From the NCBI RefSeq assembly GCF_937921625.1, contig NZ_CAKZTI010000036.1:121088-185087 (forward strand): a stretch of DNA of 64,000 nt, written 5' to 3'. Both the position numbers and the translations under genes were made by a program. Below are positions 1 to 8,667 of the stretch, piece by piece (within the stretch, counting starts at the first letter, position 1; every line of letters begins with the position of its first letter). Below the pieces are notes generated by a model that was not told where the DNA came from, made no database searches, and was given only the letters and a program-made list of their open reading frames with translations. Source of the DNA: an uncultured Campylobacter sp. (lineage in GTDB: Bacteria > Campylobacterota > Campylobacteria > Campylobacterales > Campylobacteraceae).

Positions 1-1
1 A

Positions 2-148
2 AATATAAATTCTAGCACTTATGGAATTTCGTTAGATGAGCTCTATAAGGTGCTTAATGAAGCTTTGATAGAATATGGAGAAAGTGGTATACACGGTAGA
101 AAGTTCTTGCCAAAAGAACACGAAGTCGTAACTTTTCTGCATGATTAA
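2..148 (+). CDS. 3' end of a gene cut by the window edge, unknown product
   Basis: An open frame enters from the left edge and stops at a TAA at 146-148. The 48 visible residues form a plausible globular C-terminus ending in EVVTFLHD, with charged and hydrophobic residues alternating. Codon use is AT-richer than in tsaD next door. I do not recognise the family, and too little is visible to assign a role. The 157 bases between it and the tsaD stop show no gene. Confidence 0.45.
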   Translation, partial: NINSSTYGISLDELYKVLNEALIEYGESGIHGRKFLPKEHEVVTFLHD

Positions 149-305
149 GAAAGGATAAAAACGATAAACTAACAAAGTCGATCAAAATTTTAGCAGATAT
201 TGCAAACGGCAAGGACATGCGCAGCGGCACCGATGGCGGTGCGAGTACAAAAAATTTAGCAAAACGCGGCGCGAGCCTGAAACGCGATATGTAAATTTTA
301 AAATT

Positions 306-1313
306 TTACTCAAATGCCGAGCGTAGATTTAGATGCGGGATGATCTCAAGCTCTGTGGGTGCGACAAAATCCTTTTTACGCAGCTTTTCTATCGCCGCGC
401 GCGCGATCATAGCGGCGTTGTCGGAGCAAAATTTCATCGGCGCGAAAAGTATCTCGCAGCCCGCCCGCTCGCACAAATCAGTCAAAAGCCCGCGCAGATG
501 TAGGTTCGCGCTCGCTCCGCCCACGACGCCGAAGCGCGCAAAGCGCCGCAGCTCAAAGATCCGCTGCAATTTATCCAGTATGTGCGCGCACGCCGCGTCC
601 TCAAAGCAGCGCGCCAGATCGCGCATCGCCCGCTCATCTAGCTCGTCCGCCTCTTTTAGCTTCTCTATTTGCACGCGCACGGCGTTTTTAAGCCCAGAAA
701 AGCTATACTCCAGCCGCCTGTCGCCCTTTAGCGGCACGGGCAGCTCAAACTTCGGCTCGCCGCCTTTTGCAAGCTCCTCGATGAGTGCGCCGCCCGGGTA
801 GCCGAGGCCTAGCATCTTTGCGACCTTATCGAAGCTCTCGCCGAAGCTGTCGTCGCCCGTGGTCGCTAAAATTTCGATACCCCCCGCAGCGTCGATATCC
901 AAAACCATCGTATGTCCGCCGCTAACAAGCAAAACGCCCATCGGAAATCGCGCCTCGCTGCCTAAAAACAGCGAGTAAACGTGGCCTATGAGATGATTTA
1001 CGCCGATGAGCGGCAGATTTAGCGCGAGCGCGAGCGCTTTTGCCATATTCACGCCGCCGATCAGGCTCACGCTAAGCCCCGGGGCATTGGTCGCTGCGAC
1101 GGCGCTAAGCTCGCTAAAATAGGGCTTTGCGCGCTGTAAAATCCGCGGTAGCGCCTCCGTATGCAGCCTCGCGGCAAGCTCGGGCACGACGCCGCCGTAT
1201 TTGGCGTGATCAGCCTCCTGACTTATTTTTTCGTAAAATTTCAGCTCGAAACTGCGCTCATCCATCACTGCGACCGAGCTGTCGTCGCAGCTGCTCTCAA
1301 TAGCAAGTATCAC
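306..1313 (-). CDS. tsaD: tRNA N6-adenosine threonylcarbamoyltransferase TsaD
   Basis: TsaD transfers the threonylcarbamoyl group from TC-AMP to A37 of ANN-decoding tRNAs, working in the cytoplasm with TsaB and TsaE. The 335-residue protein has the usual family length and opens with MILAIESSCDDSS, the typical ASKHA-fold start. The metal-binding pair lies in HLIGH (H107 and H111). VSGGHT follows near residue 130, then the GESFDKVAKMLGLGYPGG stretch and SFSGLKNAV. The start at 1313 gives the conserved N-terminus directly. The gene stands alone, transcribed away from the creD-like gene's promoter side. All expected motifs are present, so the protein is probably functional and essential. Confidence 0.96.
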   Translation of the reverse strand: MILAIESSCDDSSVAVMDERSFELKFYEKISQEADHAKYGGVVPELAARLHTEALPRILQRAKPYFSELSAVAATNAPGLSVSLIGGVNMAKALALALNLPLIGVNHLIGHVYSLFLGSEARFPMGVLLVSGGHTMVLDIDAAGGIEILATTGDDSFGESFDKVAKMLGLGYPGGALIEELAKGGEPKFELPVPLKGDRRLEYSFSGLKNAVRVQIEKLKEADELDERAMRDLARCFEDAACAHILDKLQRIFELRRFARFGVVGGASANLHLRGLLTDLCERAGCEILFAPMKFCSDNAAMIARAAIEKLRKKDFVAPTELEIIPHLNLRSAFE

Positions 1314-1547
1314 ACAAAATCCTTAAAATTTTTCGCTCATTATACTCAAAAATCGGCGCTATGGAATAGATGAAATTTTAAAATTTAAAGCGGCGCGATC
1401 TAAATTTTTGTCTTTGTCGCGACATACTCCCGCTCGCGGGGCTAAATTTTAAAATGTGCCGTTCGGCTCGGTCGCGGTTTGTATGCCGCGTCGGGTAAAA
1501 TTTCAGATAGATGAAATTTTAGCAGTTTAAATTTAGCGAGCAAATTT

Positions 1548-1585
1548 AAAAAGGCCTTTGGATTTTAAAGCTCCAAAGGCCGTTG
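1548..1585 (-). terminator. hairpin terminator downstream of the creD-like gene
   Basis: GGCCTTTGGA at 1553-1562 pairs with TCCAAAGGCC at 1572-1581 around a 9-base loop. Read on the minus strand, the stem is followed by TTTTT, as expected of an intrinsic terminator for the gene ending at 1614. Confidence 0.7.
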
Positions 1586-1613
1586 TGATTAAATTTAGCG
1601 GCAAATTTAAAGG

Positions 1614-3008
1614 CTAAATTTCGGGCTCTTGCTCTTGTTTTTTCTCGCCGCTTGGGATCGCCGTATCGTACCAATCAAGCTTGCGCGTAAAATACATCAC
1701 TAGCGAAATCACCGCGAATATCATCAGGCTTCCCATTAATAGGGCGTAGTCCTCGGAATTTAAGATGACGTAGAGGATCGCGTAAGAAACGAGCTGAACG
1801 CAGGTGATGAAAATGCCCCAGCGCGCGCCTTTAAAAATCGCGCTCGCGTAGAAAAATACTATCGCGCTTACCGCGATCGCCGAGATGGCGTAGCTGATCG
1901 CAAAGCCGATGTGTTCGGAGAGCGAAAGCACCAGCAGGTAGAAAACAACGTCCTCAAGCCCGATGAGCAGATACTGGATCGGGTGGATGCGCTCGTGAGT
2001 ATAAACCTCGCACAAAAAGATCGCCAAAAACGGCACCGCTAAGAATAACAGAGCGTAATCCGTGCAGCGCTTAATCAGCGAGTAGTTGTTCACGGGCTCG
2101 ATGAAGCCGATGCTTACGGCGTCATTTCTATCGTCGTTGCTGCGCCAGTTCGTCATAGCGACGCGGACATCTTGATCTACAAGCCACGCAGGAGCAATGC
2201 CTGCGGCTAAGCCTGTAACTTCCCACGAAGCTTTAAAACCGCTAGCGCTTACCTCGCGCGATTTGGCGATAAAGCCGCCACCAAAGCTAGGCGATGCCCA
2301 AGTAGAGCTAATTTCAAAACGGCTATTTTGCGCGATCGGAGCTAGATGAAGTGCCTCGCCGCCTTGGATTTTAAGCGTGCCGCTGATGCTAAAATCAGAC
2401 GACAGCGCGGAAGCGGGGAGCTTGTAGATTAGGCTTCGATCGAAAATTTTAGCCTCGGTGTTGCCGTGATATTGCTTAAGCTCCTTGCCGTTTAAGCTTA
2501 AAGCGGGGGAGGCGGTGAAGGATTTTTGATTGCCTACGCCGAGCACTAGCACGGCTTCGTCGAAATTTAGCCGCGCAGGATCGACGCCGAGCTCGGTATA
2601 GTTTATCGCCTCAAAGTCCGCTTTTAGCGCGAAGTCGCCGTTATATATCGGAACGCGAAAAATTCCGCGCTTTAAATAGGTGGGGTCGATCTCCGCCGCG
2701 AGGGAGTAATTTTTAGGTACGATGATGAAATTTTTCTCTACGCGCCTTTTTATGAGCTCGTTGTTACTTTTGTCTATCGCTTCGATTATCTCTGCGTAGG
2801 GCACTACAATCGCAAGACCCTGGATTTGCAGCTCGCCGCCCACCGGCGTGAGGATCGAATCCTGCGCGAGCTGCTTGGTTTCGGAGCGCGAGTAGGTGAG
2901 GTTATCGATAAAGCTTAGCGGAATTAGCAGCAGCAAAAGCAGCACTAAAACTATGAACGGTTTCGTCCAAAATGCGCCGCGAATGGCGTTTTTAGTATAA
3001 TTTAACAA
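1614..3008 (-). CDS. creD: CreD-like inner membrane protein
   Basis: This is a member of the CreD (Cet) family of inner-membrane proteins, whose biochemical role is unknown and which are linked in enterobacteria to envelope integrity and colicin E2 tolerance. One N-terminal membrane segment (about residues 14-30) is followed by a large periplasmic domain with the family's IVVPY element. A C-terminal block of about five membrane segments carries the hallmark HPIQYLLIGLEDVVFYLLVL and LSEHIGF. The frame is open to an ATG at 3161, but that adds 51 residues unlike the family. A TTG at 3008 has AAGGAG five bases upstream (3014-3019) and puts the first membrane segment at the N-terminus, so I chose it (464 residues). 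No creBC neighbours are present. Confidence 0.88.
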   Translation of the reverse strand: MLNYTKNAIRGAFWTKPFIVLVLLLLLLIPLSFIDNLTYSRSETKQLAQDSILTPVGGELQIQGLAIVVPYAEIIEAIDKSNNELIKRRVEKNFIIVPKNYSLAAEIDPTYLKRGIFRVPIYNGDFALKADFEAINYTELGVDPARLNFDEAVLVLGVGNQKSFTASPALSLNGKELKQYHGNTEAKIFDRSLIYKLPASALSSDFSISGTLKIQGGEALHLAPIAQNSRFEISSTWASPSFGGGFIAKSREVSASGFKASWEVTGLAAGIAPAWLVDQDVRVAMTNWRSNDDRNDAVSIGFIEPVNNYSLIKRCTDYALLFLAVPFLAIFLCEVYTHERIHPIQYLLIGLEDVVFYLLVLSLSEHIGFAISYAISAIAVSAIVFFYASAIFKGARWGIFITCVQLVSYAILYVILNSEDYALLMGSLMIFAVISLVMYFTRKLDWYDTAIPSGEKKQEQEPEI

Positions 3009-3279
3009 AGGCTCTCCTTTTAAGTAGAATTTAAAACAGAATTTTAACGATGAAGAGTAAACGGACGGCACTTGAAGCGGGAGGAATTTTATAAATTCTA
3101 AACGAGTTTCGGATGTGAAGTGCTGCGGATATCGCTTTGAATTTTGGGAATTTCGCCGCAAGCTAGAATTTCATTGCGAATGAGAATTTTGCTATTCGCA
3201 AGAATTTTACGAGAAAAATTTTTGTTAGTAGAATTTAAAAGCTTGAAATTCTAAGTCTAAGAATTTCAAATTTATAAAA

Positions 3280-3305
3280 CCCTAGGAATTTTGAAATTCC
3301 AAGGG
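3280..3305 (-). terminator. hairpin downstream of the TonB-dependent receptor
   Basis: CCCTAGGAATT at 3280-3290 pairs with AATTCCAAGGG at 3295-3305 with one A-A mismatch and a 4-base loop. On the minus strand a T-rich stretch follows. It lies 66 bases past the receptor stop codon and could serve as its terminator. Confidence 0.5.
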
Positions 3306-3370
3306 CTTTGAATTTTTAAAATTTCGCTGCTTTAGCGTGCAAAATTTCGTGCCGTCATATCGCGTAAGCT

Positions 3371-5440
3371 TTAAAATTTATACGCCACGCTTAGCTTGAA
3401 ATTCCGTCCAGGCTCCCAGTCGATAGCGTTTGAATCACCGGTGAAATCGGCACTGCGCTGTGAGTGCGACGCGTAGGCTTTATCAAAGAGATTGTAAACG
3501 CCCGCGTTGATCTCAAGCCCTTTAAATCGCCCGCTATCCGGAGCGTAGGTCACATATAGATCGTGAACCGCATAGCTAGGCACCTTGGTTTTTTCGTCGC
3601 TATCTGCGGAGGCTACGTTTTTGGAGTCGAAAAAGAGCAAGTTATAGCCCAGCAGTAGATCCGCCGCAGAGATTGCGTACTCGGCATTGAAGGTGTATTT
3701 ATCGCCATAGTCGCGGTAGCCGATGATGTTTGAGCTTAGATAGCCCGAGCCGCTGCGCACGCGGTCTTTATATTCTACGTGCTGGTGGGTGTAACCCGCA
3801 GCAAGGCTCAAATCATCTAATATTAATCTTGCGAAAAGCTCGACGCCGTCAATGTCCGCACCGCCTGCATTAGCCCTACATAAGGTATTTGCTGCGCCTC
3901 CCGGGCAGCCGATAACGCCGCTGCGAGCGTTGTTATCTACGATGAGATTTTTATATTCCGTTCTGAAATACTTCGCAGTTAGGCTTACTGAGGAGTTTTC
4001 TGCTAGATCGCTTTTGTAGCGACCGCCTATTTCGTAGGCGTTACCCGTAGTGGCCTTTAAATTTTCATTGGCCATCCAGCTTAGTGGTCTGCCGCGGCTA
4101 GTACCCGCAGCCATCATGCTCTCCATTACGTCAGGTCCTCTAAATACTCGCGCATAGCTCGCAAATGCCCCAAATCCTGCGCCGATCTCGTAATCAAGCG
4201 CCAAGGCGGGGCTTACTTCGTTGAATTTATATTTGTAGCTAGAGATATTAGCACCTCTGCCGTTGTAAGTCTTTAGCTCGTGCCTTTCGTAGCGCACGCC
4301 GGGAGTTACCGTAAGCCCGCCGTAGCGCATAGCATCCTCGATATAAAAGCTATAATTATCGACCTTCTCGGGGCGTAGATTACCGGGCTTAACGTAGTTT
4401 TCGGAGCGGTAGTAATCAAAGCCGTAGCGTAGCGTATGAGCCAGATCGCCCGTTTCAAATTTACTCTTAGCGCCGATTTTGCCGCCTTTGGTCTCGACGC
4501 CCCATTTTACGTTCGTTGAAGTCGATCCGATGCGTTGATGCTTGGTGTAATATCCCGTGATGTCGAGCTCTAGCAGGTCGCTTGGATTATACGTGTATTT
4601 GATCGTGTATGTATCGCGCTCGTATTTGCGGTTATCCAGCTGTCCGTTTAGCCATGAGCCGAATTCTGGGCGCAAAGGATACAAGCCTTTATACTGCATA
4701 TGCTCGGTAGAGAGTGAAATTTTATGAAAATCCAAAAAGCTATAGCCCGCTTTTAATAAATAATTTATATCGTTGCCGTCGCCGCCCGTAGGCTTGCCGT
4801 TGCCCGATTCGCCGAAGCCGTATCCGTAGTGCTTAAACGCAGCAAGCATATCTAGGCTATCAAACGCCCTGCCGTAGAGTATCGCGCTTTGCGAATAGCC
4901 CTCGTTATTGCTCGTATAGCCCACTTTGAGCTTGGCGCCGATATCCTGACCGTCCTCAAGCATGTCAGAAGCGTCTACCGTCCTGAAGGCAACTGAGCCG
5001 CCCAAAGCGCCCGAGCCGTTCACGACCGAGCGCGCGCCTACATCGACCTCTACGGCTTTGATAAGATCAGGATCGATTAGTAAATCGGCGTTGTGATGAA
5101 AAGTATTGCCGTTTTGCTTCGCGCCGTCAATCGTGATATTTAGACCGCGATCGCTCACGCCGCACATATAAATTTTTTGATTCATGCCGTTAGTGCCACC
5201 CACATAAACGCCTGGGATGTCGCGAAATACGTCTTTGACGAGCGTAGCGTTGCGAGTATTGATTTTGACATCATCCACGATGCTAGGCGTGCTAGAATCG
5301 CTAGTAACTTCGATTACGCCCAGGCTTTGCGTATTTGAATCCTTGCTTTTGGATGCGTCCGTAGCGCTTGATTTCTCGTCTACTTGTGCGCTTAAGCAAA
5401 GAACTGCGCACAAGGACAAAGCCAGATGAAATTTTTTCAT
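3371..5440 (-). CDS. TonB-dependent outer-membrane receptor, probably haem/iron
   Basis: This is a 689-residue outer-membrane ligand-gated porin. A signal peptide covers residues 1-18. A TonB-box-like segment LGVIEVTSD lies near residue 40. A plug domain runs to about residue 160 (IPGVYVGGTNGM, TIDGAKQNG, GSGALGGSVAF). A 22-strand barrel follows and ends in an aromatic residue (SVAYKF), as needed for BamA insertion. The plug resembles haem/haemoglobin receptors such as ChuA. The FRAP...NPDL box of classical haem receptors appears only in altered form (FRGP, then NENL). The gene is divergent from exbB-exbD-tonB, and the spacer has Fur-box-like sequences, so import of an iron source is likely. 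The substrate (haem or another chelate) is inference. Confidence 0.85.
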   Translation of the reverse strand: MKKFHLALSLCAVLCLSAQVDEKSSATDASKSKDSNTQSLGVIEVTSDSSTPSIVDDVKINTRNATLVKDVFRDIPGVYVGGTNGMNQKIYMCGVSDRGLNITIDGAKQNGNTFHHNADLLIDPDLIKAVEVDVGARSVVNGSGALGGSVAFRTVDASDMLEDGQDIGAKLKVGYTSNNEGYSQSAILYGRAFDSLDMLAAFKHYGYGFGESGNGKPTGGDGNDINYLLKAGYSFLDFHKISLSTEHMQYKGLYPLRPEFGSWLNGQLDNRKYERDTYTIKYTYNPSDLLELDITGYYTKHQRIGSTSTNVKWGVETKGGKIGAKSKFETGDLAHTLRYGFDYYRSENYVKPGNLRPEKVDNYSFYIEDAMRYGGLTVTPGVRYERHELKTYNGRGANISSYKYKFNEVSPALALDYEIGAGFGAFASYARVFRGPDVMESMMAAGTSRGRPLSWMANENLKATTGNAYEIGGRYKSDLAENSSVSLTAKYFRTEYKNLIVDNNARSGVIGCPGGAANTLCRANAGGADIDGVELFARLILDDLSLAAGYTHQHVEYKDRVRSGSGYLSSNIIGYRDYGDKYTFNAEYAISAADLLLGYNLLFFDSKNVASADSDEKTKVPSYAVHDLYVTYAPDSGRFKGLEINAGVYNLFDKAYASHSQRSADFTGDSNAIDWEPGRNFKLSVAYKF

Positions 5441-5451
5441 ACGAAACTTCT

Positions 5452-5590
5452 AAATGATAATTAAGATTAAAAAACGGCAAATAATATAAAATTAATCCTT
5501 TATTTCATATTGATTATCAAAACATTTTAAAATCATTAGAATTTTATCTCCGAATGCTTTATTATCATTAAATAAAGCTAAATGATAAAA
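5452..5590. promoter_or_regulatory. putative Fur-binding region between receptor and exbB
   Basis: The divergent spacer holds several Fur-box-like ATGATAAT/GATTATCA words. They are AAATGATAATTAAG at 5452-5465, ATATTGATTATCAAAAC at 5507-5523, and an inverted pair TTATTATCATT (from 5559) and AATGATAAAA (5581-5590). A TATAAT at 5591-5596 could drive exbB. Campylobacter iron receptors and TonB systems are typically Fur-repressed. The words are seen in the sequence, and their function is inferred. Confidence 0.55.
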
Positions 5591-5716
5591 TATAATTTAA
5601 ATATCGATCATCAAAATTTTAGTAAAAATTAAATCTACTTTTGATAAAATCGCTCATTTTTTGGCAAGGCACTTTGCTGAATTTATAAAAATTTTTAAAA
5701 TTTTTAAGGAGAGCTT

Positions 5717-6145
5717 ATGGGCATTATGGAATTTTTGGCGCATTACGTGGATTACATTATCTTTGCGATCCTCGGATTTATGAGCTTTTTAGTCGTGTGG
5801 TTTACTATCGAAAGGCTGCTTTTTTATTCGAAGGTTAAGGCGAGCGATTACAAAAGCAAGGCGCTATATGAAGAGGCTCTGACAAAAAATTTAACGACGC
5901 TTTATATTGTTTATTCAAATGCTCCGTACATCGGTCTTTTAGGTACTGTTATTGGCATTATGATCACATTTTTTGATATGAGTACTGCAAGCGGTATCGA
6001 TACCAAGGCTATCATGCAAGGTCTCTCGCTTGCCCTTAAAGCTACGGCTACCGGTCTAGTCGTCGCCGTACCTACGCTCATCATCTACAACGGCTTCGTC
6101 CGCAAGGTAGATGTGCTTCTAAACCGCTACGATGAGGTTAAATAA
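5717..6145 (+). CDS. exbB: ExbB proton-channel subunit (short type)
   Basis: ExbB forms the pentameric inner-membrane channel that, with ExbD, couples the proton motive force to TonB. The 142-residue protein is the short form usual in Campylobacter and Helicobacter. Three membrane segments lie at about residues 12-31, 69-86 and 107-125. The family signature APYIGLLGTVIGIM follows the loop, and the third segment has KATATGLVVAVPT. AAGGAG precedes the ATG. It is first in a tight exbB-exbD-tonB operon: the next ATG follows its TAA directly. Confidence 0.95.
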   Translation: MGIMEFLAHYVDYIIFAILGFMSFLVVWFTIERLLFYSKVKASDYKSKALYEEALTKNLTTLYIVYSNAPYIGLLGTVIGIMITFFDMSTASGIDTKAIMQGLSLALKATATGLVVAVPTLIIYNGFVRKVDVLLNRYDEVK

Positions 6146-6529
6146 ATGAGCATTCCTAGACGAGACGGGCTAAATATCGTCCCGTTCATCGACATTATGC
6201 TGGTGCTGTTAGCGATCGTGCTTAGTGTCTCGACTTTTATTGCGCAGGGGCATATTAAGGTAAATCTTCCATCTTCTTCAAGCTCGCAAAATCCGCAAGA
6301 GGATAAAAAAGTTACCATCAAAGTGGATAGCGAATCTAAAATTTATCTAGACGATGTCGCAATAAGCGAGGATGAGCTTGAGGAAAAAATTGCCGCGCTC
6401 GATAAAAACGATCTTGTCGTGTTGAAAAATGATAAAGACTCGAAATTTTCCTCTTTCATTTCGATCATGGATGTCCTAAAAAAGGCAGGCCATGAAAAAT
6501 TTGCGATCGTGACCGAAAAAGAGCAATGA
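6146..6529 (+). CDS. exbD: ExbD, TonB-system energising protein
   Basis: ExbD is the single-span partner of ExbB. The N-terminus is NIVPFIDIMLVLLAI, in which Asp16 in the membrane segment is the conserved proton-carrying residue. A periplasmic domain of about 90 residues follows a serine-rich linker. Length (127 residues) is normal. It starts at the base after the exbB stop and overlaps tonB by four bases (ATGA), so translation is probably coupled. Confidence 0.94.
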   Translation: MSIPRRDGLNIVPFIDIMLVLLAIVLSVSTFIAQGHIKVNLPSSSSSQNPQEDKKVTIKVDSESKIYLDDVAISEDELEEKIAALDKNDLVVLKNDKDSKFSSFISIMDVLKKAGHEKFAIVTEKEQ

Positions 6530-7368
6530 ATAAAGATAGCGCAATAGGCTTCATTGTATCTTTGGTGCTGCATTGCATCATCGCTGTAGGTGTTTTTGTT
6601 CTTTTATCGTCGGCACCGAAGCCGCCTAGCATGCCCGATATGATAGCCTTTTCCATCGATAGCATAATGGATGAGGCCAAGCAGGGCGATATCTCCGATG
6701 AACCCAATATCCCGCCTCATTCCGATCAGTCCGAACCAGATCCTGAGCCCGAGCCCATTCCGCCGGAGCCCGAACCGGAACCAACTCCGCCTGAGCCAGA
6801 GCCAATACCGGAGCCCGAGCCGATTCCTGAACCGGAGCCTATACCAGAGCCTGTAGTCGAAAAACCAAAACCGGTCGAAAAGCCTAAGCCAAAGCCGGTA
6901 GAAAAACCAAAACCGATCGAAAAACCTAAGCCGAAAAAAGAGCATAAAGTTCAAAGCAGCGATAAGAATTTAACGGCAAAATTTGACCCGACAAAGCCTA
7001 TTTCGCTGGGTAGCGGCGGGGGCGGCGGCTCCAGTAGTGCAGGTGGTGGTAGCGACGCTATAACAAGCCGCGGAGATCCTAGCAATAGCGATGTCGGCAA
7101 GAAAATTTTCGCCATCATTTCTCGCTACGCGCAGTCGCACTATCCAAAAAATGCGCAACGTATGCGTAAAATCGGCGTCGTAGGCGTGCACTTTACCTAT
7201 ACGGCAAGTGGCGATGTTAAGGGTCTTCGCGTTACGTCTTCCTCGAATGTCGATTCGCTTGATGAGGGCGCGTTAAGCGCGGTCGAGCGCACAAAAGGCA
7301 GCTTTCCAAAGGTCGAGAAAGATATGGAATTTAACTTTAGCATAAAATATACGCTAAATTTTAATTAG
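6526..7368 (+). CDS. tonB: TonB energy-transducing protein
   Basis: TonB spans the periplasm to open outer-membrane receptors such as the one encoded divergently. The N-terminal anchor (residues 7-29) contains the conserved SxxxH motif (Ser12, His16) that contacts ExbB/ExbD. A long proline-rich rod follows at about residues 65-145, first Glu-Pro repeats and then Lys-Pro repeats (KPKPVEKPKP). A glycine/serine-rich hinge (SGGGGGSSS) leads to the C-terminal TonB domain of about 85 residues ending ...KYTLNFN. The opposite-strand frame over the Pro/Glu repeats is long, but it is only a shadow of the repeat. Confidence 0.95.
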   Translation: MNKDSAIGFIVSLVLHCIIAVGVFVLLSSAPKPPSMPDMIAFSIDSIMDEAKQGDISDEPNIPPHSDQSEPDPEPEPIPPEPEPEPTPPEPEPIPEPEPIPEPEPIPEPVVEKPKPVEKPKPKPVEKPKPIEKPKPKKEHKVQSSDKNLTAKFDPTKPISLGSGGGGGSSSAGGGSDAITSRGDPSNSDVGKKIFAIISRYAQSHYPKNAQRMRKIGVVGVHFTYTASGDVKGLRVTSSSNVDSLDEGALSAVERTKGSFPKVEKDMEFNFSIKYTLNFN

Positions 7369-7719
7369 CCTTAAAGCTTCTACTAAAAACCCCTGTCTGG
7401 GCGGTGAAATTTTAAAATTTGCCGCCCTTACCGCTTTATCTTAGCTCGCAAAATTCCATTTCGGCGAAGTGAAATTTTAAAATTTACTGCTCTTGCTGCC
7501 GCTTCTACTGCTCCGCCGCATGAGCTTTTATAAACGGATTGGCGCCGTGAAATTTAAAATTTAAACGTAGAAAATTATGTCTTTTCAAATTTAGCCAAGC
7601 AAGCATCTTAAAGCGTTAAAATTTTAAATTTAAGCTGCGAAATTGCTAGGAAATTCCACTGATTTTAATGGAATTTTTACTATAATTTCGTATGAAATTT
7701 AAAAGATTAAAGGAAATTT
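7369..7719. repeat. gene-free spacer rich in AAATTTTAAAATTT-type palindromes
   Basis: No gene is seen. The stretch holds two near-identical GTGAAATTTTAAAATTT units (near 7402 and 7469), a shorter GTGAAATTTAAAATTT near 7548, and further AAATTTTAAATTT-like words around 7615-7632. All are built of RAATTY hexamers. A TATAAT at 7681-7686 probably belongs to the promoter of the next gene. Confidence 0.6.
7681..7686 (+). promoter_or_regulatory. putative -10 box of the flavin oxidoreductase operon
   Basis: TATAAT lies 34 bases before the ATG at 7720 in a T-rich context (TTTTTACTATAATTTC), as is usual for sigma-70 promoters in Campylobacter, where a -35 box is weak or absent. Confidence 0.5.
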
Positions 7720-8667
7720 ATGATAGACGTTTACGACTTGGCGGTGATCGGCGGCGGTCCTTGCGGCATCGCTTCCGTAGTAGAAGCCAAAAGAAACGGG
7801 CTTGCGCATGTACTTCTGCTCGAAAAAGGCGACAACCACTCTCAAACGATTAGGCAGTTTTACAAAGATAAAAAGCGCGTCGATAAAGAATATAAGGGCT
7901 TTGACAGCGAGACGCGCGGCTCTATTTCGTTTGAAACCGGCACGAAAGAGAGCGTGCTAAATTATTTCGACGAGCTCTTAGATAGCGATGAAATCGATAC
8001 GAATTTCAAAAGTGAGGTCGAAAAGATCGAAAAGCACGCAGATGAGTTTTATATCACGACTAGCTCGGCTGGATACCGCGCGCGCAACGTCATCGTCGCA
8101 ATTGGTAGGATGGGCAAGCCCAATAAGCCCGCTTATAAAATTCCGCCTTCGATCACGCAACGCGTAAATTTCAATCTTGATAAATGCACGATCAATGAAA
8201 AAATTCTAGTCGTCGGAGGTGGTAACTCAGCTGCAGAATACGCTATAGCGCTATGCAAGACCAATGTCGTGACGCTTTGCTATCGCAAGCCTAAATTTAC
8301 CCGCCTAAACGAGACGAACGAAAGCGACGTAATGCGCGAGACCAAATACGGCAACATCATCTTGCGTTTAGGCATCGATATAGAGGCTCTTGAGAATGAA
8401 AACGGCAAGGTGCTGGTAAAATTTGATGATGGCACCGAGCTCGTGTTTGACCGCGTGATATACGCGATCGGTGGCACGAGCCCGATTGATTTTCTTAAAA
8501 AATGCGGCATCGCTTACGACGAAAACGGCGTGCCGATCGTGGATGAAAATCTCCAGACCGCCACTAGCGGGCTTTACGTCGGTGGAGATCTCATTAGCAG
8601 AAGTGGTGGATCGATCGTGGTGGCGATAAATCACGCTCATACCATCATCAAAAATATCCGCAGATGA
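7720..8667 (+). CDS. thioredoxin-reductase-like FAD/NAD(P) oxidoreductase
   Basis: This is a 315-residue two-dinucleotide-domain flavoprotein. FAD binds at GGGPCG (residues 11-16), and NAD(P)H at VVGGGNSAAE (from 164). A C-terminal FAD element reads ATSGLYVGGDL. The CxxC redox pair of true thioredoxin reductases is absent between the two Rossmann motifs, so it is not a standard TrxB. It resembles the YpdA/ferredoxin-NADP reductase-like branch and a conserved Campylobacter protein of unknown substrate. AAGGAAA precedes the ATG. The gene overlaps the following methyltransferase gene by four bases, starting a five-gene run through trpC. Confidence 0.8.
   Translation: MIDVYDLAVIGGGPCGIASVVEAKRNGLAHVLLLEKGDNHSQTIRQFYKDKKRVDKEYKGFDSETRGSISFETGTKESVLNYFDELLDSDEIDTNFKSEVEKIEKHADEFYITTSSAGYRARNVIVAIGRMGKPNKPAYKIPPSITQRVNFNLDKCTINEKILVVGGGNSAAEYAIALCKTNVVTLCYRKPKFTRLNETNESDVMRETKYGNIILRLGIDIEALENENGKVLVKFDDGTELVFDRVIYAIGGTSPIDFLKKCGIAYDENGVPIVDENLQTATSGLYVGGDLISRSGGSIVVAINHAHTIIKNIRR

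Noticed and set aside
6730..6940. Short tandem repeats that could suggest a CRISPR array
   Set aside because: They encode the Glu-Pro and Lys-Pro rod of TonB, without unique spacers or cas genes.
6604..6954. Long minus-strand frame opposite tonB
   Set aside because: It is the reverse of the Pro/Glu/Lys repeat codons, giving an Arg/Leu/Phe/Trp-rich product with no ribosome site.
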